Made by a program: the position numbers and the translations under genes
The notes under the pieces: model-generated
What the model was told of the DNA's origin: nothing
Seen by the model: the letters and a program-made list of their open reading frames with translations, nothing else
The model's database searches: none
NCBI GenBank assembly: GCA_027623235.1
Contig: JAQBVJ010000077.1
Location: 1 to 34,994, forward strand
Direction: 5' to 3'
Source: Planctomycetota bacterium
GTDB lineage: Bacteria > Planctomycetota > Planctomycetia > Planctomycetales > Planctomycetaceae
Length of the DNA: 34,994 bases
In this document: in pieces, positions 34,546 to 34,994 of the stretch
Layout of the letters: every line of letters starts with the position of its first letter
Position numbering within the stretch: the stretch's first letter is position 1

Positions 34546-34884
34546 TTAATTGCCTTCAAGAATAAATGATCCACTGGGATCAACTTTCGGAGCTGTCGGG
34601 ACGAATGAAATCGGGTCGCAATCGCAGGCGTCCGTGTTGTCAATAAACGCTGAGCCTGTGCTGGACGAAAGCACATTTCCAGCAGCATCCCGTTTTCTGA
34701 CCGCGCGAAGGTCATAAGTGTTGCTGACTGCGCCCGCAGCCTCTGCGACATCGCCCAGTTCCTGGACCACGGAATCCCGGAGAACAGCAAAGCCGACTCC
34801 GGCAATGCCAAACAACAGTGTTCCGAGAATGAGCAGCTCGCCAGTACTGACGGCACCTGTTTCATCGTGAATGAGTCGTTTCAT
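34546..34884 (-). CDS. Pilin-like small protein, paralog A
   Basis: The protein has 112 residues from the ATG at 34884; a TTG ten codons upstream is less likely. The leader ends His-Asp-Glu-Thr-Gly10, followed by Ala and a hydrophobic helix with Glu16. The block Arg-Asp-Ser-Val-Val-Gln-Glu-Leu-Gly-Asp-Val-Ala-Glu matches paralog C. The C-terminal Asp-Ala-Cys-Asp-Cys-Asp-Pro-Ile motif is kept, but the following Gly-Lys-Asp-Asp-Pro is changed to Lys-Val-Asp-Pro. It is the first gene of the array within the window, and more members may lie beyond the window end. Confidence 0.82.
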   Translation of the reverse strand: MKRLIHDETGAVSTGELLILGTLLFGIAGVGFAVLRDSVVQELGDVAEAAGAVSNTYDLRAVRKRDAAGNVLSSSTGSAFIDNTDACDCDPISFVPTAPKVDPSGSFILEGN

Positions 34885-34994
34885 GAGACCACTCGCATTT
34901 TCGAGTCTGACCAAGCAGAAACCCAGCCGGGCGCAACCGGGACTCCTCTATGTGGTGGTGGTGGGGTAGAGTCGGTTTTGTTCTCGGGTGATTC
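34885..34994. other. Upstream region of paralog A at window edge
   Basis: A GGT-repeat tract (TGGTGGTGGTGGGG, about 34953-34966) and two CCGG-containing segments lie here. No gene is seen. It probably includes the promoter of the A-B pair. Confidence 0.35.

Noticed and set aside
1..34994. rRNA, tRNA, insertion sequences or phage genes
   Set aside because: I read both strands for typical signatures (cloverleaf ends, transposase DDE motifs, integrase motifs) and saw none. A covariance-model scan was not possible here.

Overview
The window reads as a chromosomal segment of a planctomycete, probably of the Planctomycetaceae/Pirellulaceae type. The basis is gene content. There is a formylglycine sulfatase, a Tat-exported DUF1501 protein beside a PSCyt1/DUF1549/DUF1553 (PSD1-type) protein, a cytochrome-like/WD40 protein, DUF1570 and DUF1571 proteins, and a membrane Ser/Thr kinase fused to a caspase-like domain. 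These families are expanded or characteristic in that phylum. I see no rRNA, tRNA, IS element, CRISPR array or integrase. Species assignment is not possible from what I can read.

Layout. 0.2-2.4 kb (+): sulfatase, a Cys/His-containing hypothetical protein and a two-helix membrane protein that overlaps it. 2.4-6.8 kb (-): a PSD1-type gene followed by a DUF1501 gene, a pair often seen together in planctomycetes. 7.2-7.4 kb (+): a cold-shock protein with a perfect intrinsic terminator. 7.6-12.2 kb (+): PSCyt1-WD40 protein, a membrane-anchored helical-repeat/agmatine-deiminase-like fusion, and uracil phosphoribosyltransferase (upp). 12.4-15.7 kb (+): a 1115-residue kinase / transmembrane helix / four beta-rich repeats / caspase-like protein. 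15.7-18.6 kb (-): DUF1570 metallopeptidase-like and DUF1571 proteins. 19.5-22.1 kb (+): clpC with a long upstream non-coding region. 22.2-25.4 kb (-): a DUF58 protein coupled to a membrane protein, a SET-domain protein, and a YHS-like lipoprotein. 25.6-26.4 kb (+): an SDR oxidoreductase. 26.4-31.1 kb (-): a single-chain AmmeMemoRadiSam fusion (radical SAM + AMMECR1 + MEMO1) and an enolase-superfamily enzyme. 31.2-34.9 kb (-): five tandem paralogous small pilin-like proteins with long leaders, short repeats and hairpins.

The last block is the best candidate for an undescribed system. The five paralogs share a short charged leader ending in Asp-Glu-x-Gly, one hydrophobic helix, an Arg-Asp-Ser-(Val/Leu)-(Val/Ile)-(Gln/His)-Glu-Leu block and an acidic C-terminal motif. 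Most lie in separate transcription units, and at least two have their own intrinsic terminators. The two domain-fusion proteins (kinase-caspase and the three-domain AmmeMemoRadiSam chain) and the SET protein with a eukaryote-like post-SET cysteine motif are the next most notable. Functions are inferred from motifs I could read; no database search was run.
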